A stretch of DNA of 64,000 nucleotides, taken from assembly GCA_032158295.1 (NCBI GenBank), contig CM063255.1:12366094-12430093 (forward strand). The letters are read 5' to 3'. The notes under the pieces were generated by a model. It had not been told where the DNA came from, did not search any database, and saw only the letters and a list, made by a program, of their open reading frames with translations. Below, piece by piece: positions 53,701-60,911 of this stretch. The stretch comes from Pycnopodia helianthoides. Its lineage: Eukaryota > Echinodermata > Asteroidea > Forcipulatida > Asteriidae. Made by a program: the position numbers and the translations under genes. The stretch's first letter is position 1; each line of letters starts with the position of its first letter.

Positions 53701-56700
53701 AACAAGTCTATTAAGTTAAGTGCATTTACAGTGATGTACAAGCATGGCTTTCAGATAGTGTAGTCAATGCTGCATCTGTACCATGTATACACTGCCCCAT
53801 CTTGGCACTCTGCTTGCAAGTTTGAAACGTTTCTCAAGTGGGGATAAACTGTGCAAGGCTCGCACATATCAAAAAGGAGAAAACAATTTAAATAAAGACT
53901 ATACTTTTCTATTAAATCAAATCTTCTTTCAGAATTATATTTATAAAAAATTCTTGAAAATAAAAATACCCTTTGCAATGTTTTAGAAATAAAATTTAAA
54001 TTTTCATATAAAACAAATTATTTGTTTGAATTACCATTGAAAAAAAATTAAAACTTGGGCTGAGAATGCTTGTTTTTAGAAACCCCATTTGCCAATTACG
54101 CTCGAATTTGTGCGTCCATCAAAGGTTAATGACAACATGAATGTCAGTTGAGCAAAATTATGGATTTTTTACAAGTAACCGGAAGTATAGGTGAAGTCTT
54201 ATTCCTGGTCTTTTTTTGTTGTTGTTGAATTGATTTTACTTTTATATTGTTTATCATTTAGTATTACATTCCCAACAACATAAATAATTTTCATGGCCAT
54301 AAACTATGTTAAACTAAAATACTTAACAAAACAAATCCCTCCCACATAAAACTCCATATGGTTGGGACCACAATGGTCCCGGAAGTTCAAATACACGCCA
54401 GACTTACACAGTCTATGCGGGGAGCCCTGGAGTTAATACTGGAATTGACTTACTGTCCTTATAATGATCTTAAATTTTCTTTTGATTAATTCATTTTTTA
54501 CTGAGTTACCTGATTGATTGATTGTCTGATTGATTGATCAGGTGGGGAGAGCTGATCAGGAAGATTGAGATGTGGGTGGAAATCCATGAGCTTAATGAGC
54601 AAGGTGATTATGTTGCAGTTGAATGTCAACATAAATCAGAGATGCTAACAGGAGGGATCTTCCAACTCAGGCAGGTAGGATGGTTACAAAGTACTCACCC
54701 ATCCTCAATCACTTACAGCTCATCTTTTTTATTAACCACCAGCTACATTTATGAACCCTTATTTTGGAAGAAAGAACCTAAGCAGGCTTATGGTAAATCA
54801 AGTTGTGCATTGAAATGCTGTTTTTAGTGCAGGCACTTTTTCACTCTAAAAGGATAATAGATGGTCATGAGAGTACTGGTTATTTCACTATTGACAATTA
54901 AGCAATAATTTTACCGAAATGTGAGCACTTTTTACATCACTCCTCAGGGTCACTCTAGGAGAATCTTGATCAGGGTTAAGCCTGTCCTCAACTCTGGCAC
55001 CCTTCCTATCATCTGTGAAGCCATTACCTCGGTATCTGTTGGCAGTATCTGTGCACGCTCCAAACTCCAGAAGGGATTAGACAGCTATCAAGATGATGAT
55101 CTAAGCAGGTTACGAGGGCGATGGTCCAATGCCTTGAAACGACGGCATGAATACTTGGATGACCAGATCAAGAGAATTATGGACAAACAAGGTAGCAATC
55201 GAAAAGGGATTCAAGATTCAAGATTGTATGTTGTGATTTGTATTAGCTTAGACATTTTTACATTTACAGATGTTTTCTCTCAAAACCTTTGTTTCCAATC
55301 TATGATGCAATTTTTATTTGTTGGTGTTTTGAAAATTTCAGAATATGTGTAAATCTGAATGGACTACAATGGAAACATTTTAGAACCCAATTTTCATTTT
55401 CAGGCAAAATTCCTAAAGACTATGAGCGAGAGGCAAGCCTGATAAACCAATGGGTTTCACTGACTGAGGAGAGGAATGCAGTTCTAGTGCCAGCACCAGG
55501 CAGTGGGATACCAGGTGCACCAGCTAACTGGAGGCCACCTGTTGGTATGGAAACACATATACCAGTATTATTCCTGGATCTTCAAGGTAAGGTTGTGTGA
55601 CCAGCATTGTGAAAAGGAGTGAAGTCATGAGATGGAATTTTAATTATTTAAAACAATGATGAACAAACTATCAGCAGCTTATGAGTTTCGTTATGCTATT
55701 GACTCTTGGGATTAACTCTCTACATAATGTCATTTGTTTTGTTTACAAAGAACAATTCAGACTTGTAAATACTCATTTCCACTAATTTAGGGGTAGGAAA
55801 TCAGTCGGGACAACTACTTTCACTAGGTGCATGTCGTCTTCTTAAAATCTATATACAAGTACATTGTTTTTATGTGACTATCTCCCTCAGTGACTGTAAC
55901 AACAGACACCTCGGACAGGTTTTTGAGCTCCACCCTTATGACCACACCTTTATGAGCTTCAGATTGGAACAAAACAGTGTGCAGTGTTGGCTATTGTGTA
56001 ACAGGGCTTTGTTTTTGTTCTGCAATTTGTGTGTGCATGCACATTGGAAGTGCATTTTTAGGTTATCACTGGTGAGATGTATATATTTTTAAGTAGAATA
56101 GGAAATCCCTGATTTGGAGCATTCCTTCATAACTTTGGACCATGTTTGTATCTTACTGTAGCGGATGACATGGGAACATCAGGTGTGATTGAGGGTATAC
56201 ATGCTGCAGGATATAACTCCATCCTACCCAAAGAACATGGCAATAAGATGTTTAATCTCCCAATCGTCAAGTACTGTGAGAAAGACGTGAGTCATACTAT
56301 ATTTGTTTTCCCAAAGCAATGCTTTATAAAGCTAACCTTTGGAACTGTGTCTGTCATTTTCAGTGGTAACACTAGTTCATAATTTTCTTAAATTTGACAT
56401 GGTCCAACAAATTACAGCAAATAAATAGAGTGTGATATTTTTCCTTCTCAAGTTTCATAATATTTGTTGTGCTAGCTGCAACCAATCACTTTGGTTGCAG
56501 CAACAAAGTAATATCCCTCTGAAATGTTTCAATGAGTTTTCAATATTGCCATAGTGATTTGTATTGTTTGTGTGACAACACACTTAGCTTAGCAATCCAG
56601 AATGATACCATCTTAAGATAAGTCTTGGCTCTCTGTGAACCTGAGCCCTGGTCACAAGTATGTAGTCAAATATTGCACTTTTCAGTTAAACTGAAAGTTG

Positions 56701-59700
56701 TACCTTCTCCTTCAAATTCACTACTTTTTCTTCTTCTTAAACCTACCCTATCAGGTTTGCGCTGTTGCATCATGGGACTCTTCCATCCACGACTCCCCGC
56801 ATCTTAATCGAGTGACAGGACCCAATGAACGCATCTACCTGATTGTTAAGTCCCTAGTTCAGCTGAGCCACCCTGCAACAATGGAGCTTGTCTTGAGGAA
56901 GAGAATCTGTGTTAATATCTACAAGAAGCAAGGCTTCACCTCTACACTCAAGAAAAAGATGGGCAGAATGGTAAATACAACAGAAACGGGCCTGAAATTT
57001 CATCTTTGAGAGGGCAAAGCCATTTTCATTTAACAAAGGGCACTTTCTTTGGAAAATCTCAAAGTCTGCGGGAAACTTTGGAAGGGGTACCAAGGCCAAG
57101 ACCAGGGTAACAGAGGCCATGGCCTCCATGTAATTCCAGGCCTGCAGAAACAGTCTTACATATAGCTAGTTTTGAGTGGGTTTCATATGAATGTAAGCTG
57201 CATTTATTTAGACTGTGAGGGGGGTTGACTCCACTCTTGAAGATAATGGGCAGAATGATAAGCAAGGGGTGATCCCACATTGTTCTAATTAGAACTAGTA
57301 TATTTTATATTTCTATTCAATAAAACTCTTTAGGACTGTCTTTTTGACTTAATTGAACACTGGCCTGCTTGTTACAAACATAGATTTTGGGTTACACATA
57401 GGCATTCACACAGTTTTGGATGTCTTGGCCTATAAAACACAAGGATCTCCCTGCCGAAAACAAAAACCAATTAATAAAAAGATAATGATTTGGGGTTTGA
57501 GGTTCATGGAGAAAACCCCAACAAAACAAAACCAAACAAAAAAGAGTAAGACAAGCAAAGCCAAAAACCTGGAGAGGAGAGGATGATGAGTAGAGGTTCA
57601 TTTTCCAAAAATTGAGGGTCAGGATTTCCACCCTTAAAGAGTCAACTTGTCATTAGTTGATACCCTTAAGGGGAGTTGAAGTACTAGTGTAGGAATTATA
57701 ATCATAGCAATTTTAAAATGCGGTTGATTTTACTGTGTATTTTTTATATATTTTTGTGTAGCTATGGAAAAAACCTATGGAGTATATATTAATGATAATG
57801 TAAATTATATTTGCACGTAGGATTCAGTCCAGACATGTGGCGTTACTTATGAAATTGTCTCTAACATTCCAAAGGTGAGTCATCAGCAGACCAGTGACTT
57901 TGGTTTCAAATCTTCCTCACCTACAGTATACTTCATTCACTTTTTTCCCTGTGTGGGGCATGAGGTATAATATTTCAGCAACAAAACATGAATCACTTTT
58001 CTCAGGGAATACGGAAAACTCAACAAACATAGTTATGTTTAAGTGCTTCAGTTTTGTGAAGGCATAGTGTGTTAACATGAGGGATATTTGTTGGAGTCTT
58101 TGGACAAATTGACCCAATTATCTACAGCATGACAATAAAATGATCCAAAGCAAAACTTCAACGCAATAAATATGTGAAAAAGAAACTATTTTCATGTATA
58201 CTTTAACAATGTGTATTTAATATTTGCAAATGTCTAGTAATATATATTAAATGTACGCATAAATCTAGAAGTCCAGATAGAAAAAGTCCAGCTATGTTCA
58301 AGTTGTACAGCTTATTAATTTCCTTTGTTAGGCATCAGAGGACCCTGAGGACCGTGAATCTCTAGCCTTAATGGCAGCCTCAGGCACTGAAGAAAACACA
58401 ACTTCCTCAGATGGGGAAACCTATATTGAGAAATACACACGGGGTGTGTCAGCTGTAGAGAGCATCTTAGCGTTGGATAGACTACGTCAGGAGGTGGTAA
58501 TCAAGGAGAAGCTTGCATCCAGGGGACGCAATCTTAGAAAGACGGCCAGTGTTCCCAACATATCAGTAAGTGACAATCTCTCCCTCTCCTTGAGCTGATA
58601 AAGTATTGTACTAAACATAATCAAACATAGTCCCTTTAAAATTTGACAATCGTATTACTGTATTTTCCTGCGTATTTTCCTCGCGTATAAGGCACAGTAC
58701 CCCAAATCACCAACACAAGATTCAAGGGTTGATGTATGAGATGTACCATGACAGCACATACATATTTGTACATGTAGGCCAACAAAGTACCACTCACTGC
58801 TGGTACATCACCGCATACAGGGATTTCATTGTGTTATCGGTATTGTGTTTTTTTTGTTTTTTCGTGTTTAATATTTTTTCTAAAAACATCACTTGAAGGT
58901 TTTCTTATTCTATCGCATTCATCCAAGCGAGCCACATGCATCAATGCAGGATCCAAGCGTGCACACACACCCAGCTCTGTGTTGCAGTCACTCTGTGGAC
59001 ATTCTTTTGTTCTGTACTACACTTAAGGAAAATTATATTCCTCAACACTGTAAACATCACTATGTGGACGTGTGTAAGTCCACACAGTGTTTCAAGTCCC
59101 TACATTATGTGGACCTCTATTGTTCTCAAGTCCACACTTTGTATGTGGCGCTAAAACATCCAAGCGTGCAGACACACTGGCTGTGCAAATGTTCAAATGA
59201 ACGTGCTGCAACTCTTTGTTATCTGGCTACTTGCGTGCTTCAATACATGCAAGAACTACATGTACCAAACACAACAACCCAATAGAATGAGAGCATACGC
59301 CCTCTGTTGGCGAAATCGCAATAACATGAAAATGCTTGTGAATGACTTGATAACTAAGTTTGTCACTGGTGTGGGGTCTGTAACCGTATACAGCATGGGT
59401 CGTCGCTGGTTCACGCTGTTATTTTATTGTTATTATGGACAGCATCATGGTCAGCGACGACCAGTTCTTCTGTAATGTGGCTTTAGTCTCATTGCTAAAG
59501 TTCAAGATACAACTTATGAAACTTCGAGGGTAGTTGCATTTGAAAATCATCCTCTCCCAGTTTTCAACAGTGGAGCACTATTTTCTGTTTTTCATTTTAC
59601 TGGAAACAAAGTTTTATTGAGGGGGCTGCTCTTCCATTGGTTATGAAATCCTGCTTGTTGATTGGTCCAACTTTTGATTGGTGTTATGTTTGTGTCTTAC

Positions 59701-60874
59701 TAGGGTGCAATGTCTCGATCCATAGACACCAGCAGGTCCATGGATGGACTAGATGATGATTTCAGGGTAAGTATCCCATATTGCCTTCTATCTCATTCCA
59801 CAAACACTGTCACTGTTAGGTTCTGTCTATCCTACAATGTATGAAGTAATGTTATGAGTGTGGTAGATGGGACATGTGATATTTCCATGTACAGTCGACT
59901 CTTGTTTATACAAGGTCTGCCGGACTGGCCCGTTTTCCTTGTATTATCGGAACCTCGTCTTAAATGCAGCACACTATAGATATACACATGTTGTCATTGT
60001 GCTTGCACTACACATGTGTACAGGCTAAAACAGGGCAGTTTGCTTCTTAGTATAGATCGTACGAGCATCCATTACACAAAAATATCAATTATAAATGCAT
60101 TTTTATTGACTTATTAATCTTAGAAATTAAATATTTTGTAATAACTGAAAATAAAAATCATAGCAGAGTGATGTTAAACTTGTTGTTCATGTGACCATGA
60201 TCTGACAAATTTGGTACTGGGTAGTACTTATGCTAAACGTTGTATTCGTTGGTAGTCAATCAGTGTGCAAGGGAAGTAGCATTTCAAGCGTAGGTTACCA
60301 GTGAAATGTTTTCGGATCGGACGGAGCTGTATGGCCAGTCCGATCCAATAAATAGTTTGGCAACAAGAATGTAATTTCCGAACCTTAACTGAACGGTAAG
60401 CTTTTGTTACACAACAACATTTCAAAATCACGCTACAAAAGTATGAAAAACACCGTGCTCGTATCTTGTGTTTTTTAAGACAAAGAAACATGCACGGGAC
60501 AGTTCTTCCGAGCTTGTATTAACGAGAATCGACTGTATTTATTTATCAAAAACCTACATGTAATAGACTCCATGTCATTTATGAGGCAACCCTTACATGT
60601 GTTATTTACAAAGGTGCATTTCAAGCAGTATGTGATTTGAACCACCAATGAGCCTCTTATCTCTGTGGCATTTATCTTTAAAATGGCTGACAGAATAGCT
60701 GTATGATAAGCAAGGATTCTTAAGAAATTGAAGCACAGCACTTGACTGTAATTGCTTTGCCCTTTAGATGGGCTGTAGCTCCTGTGTGTTGTGTAATGTA
60801 CCGAAAGAACCCAGTACAGTTACGTGTAAAGAAAAGGGGCTTGCCCAAGTGTTTCTGACATGGTCTGGCAGAAG

Positions 60875-60911
<37 letters not shown>

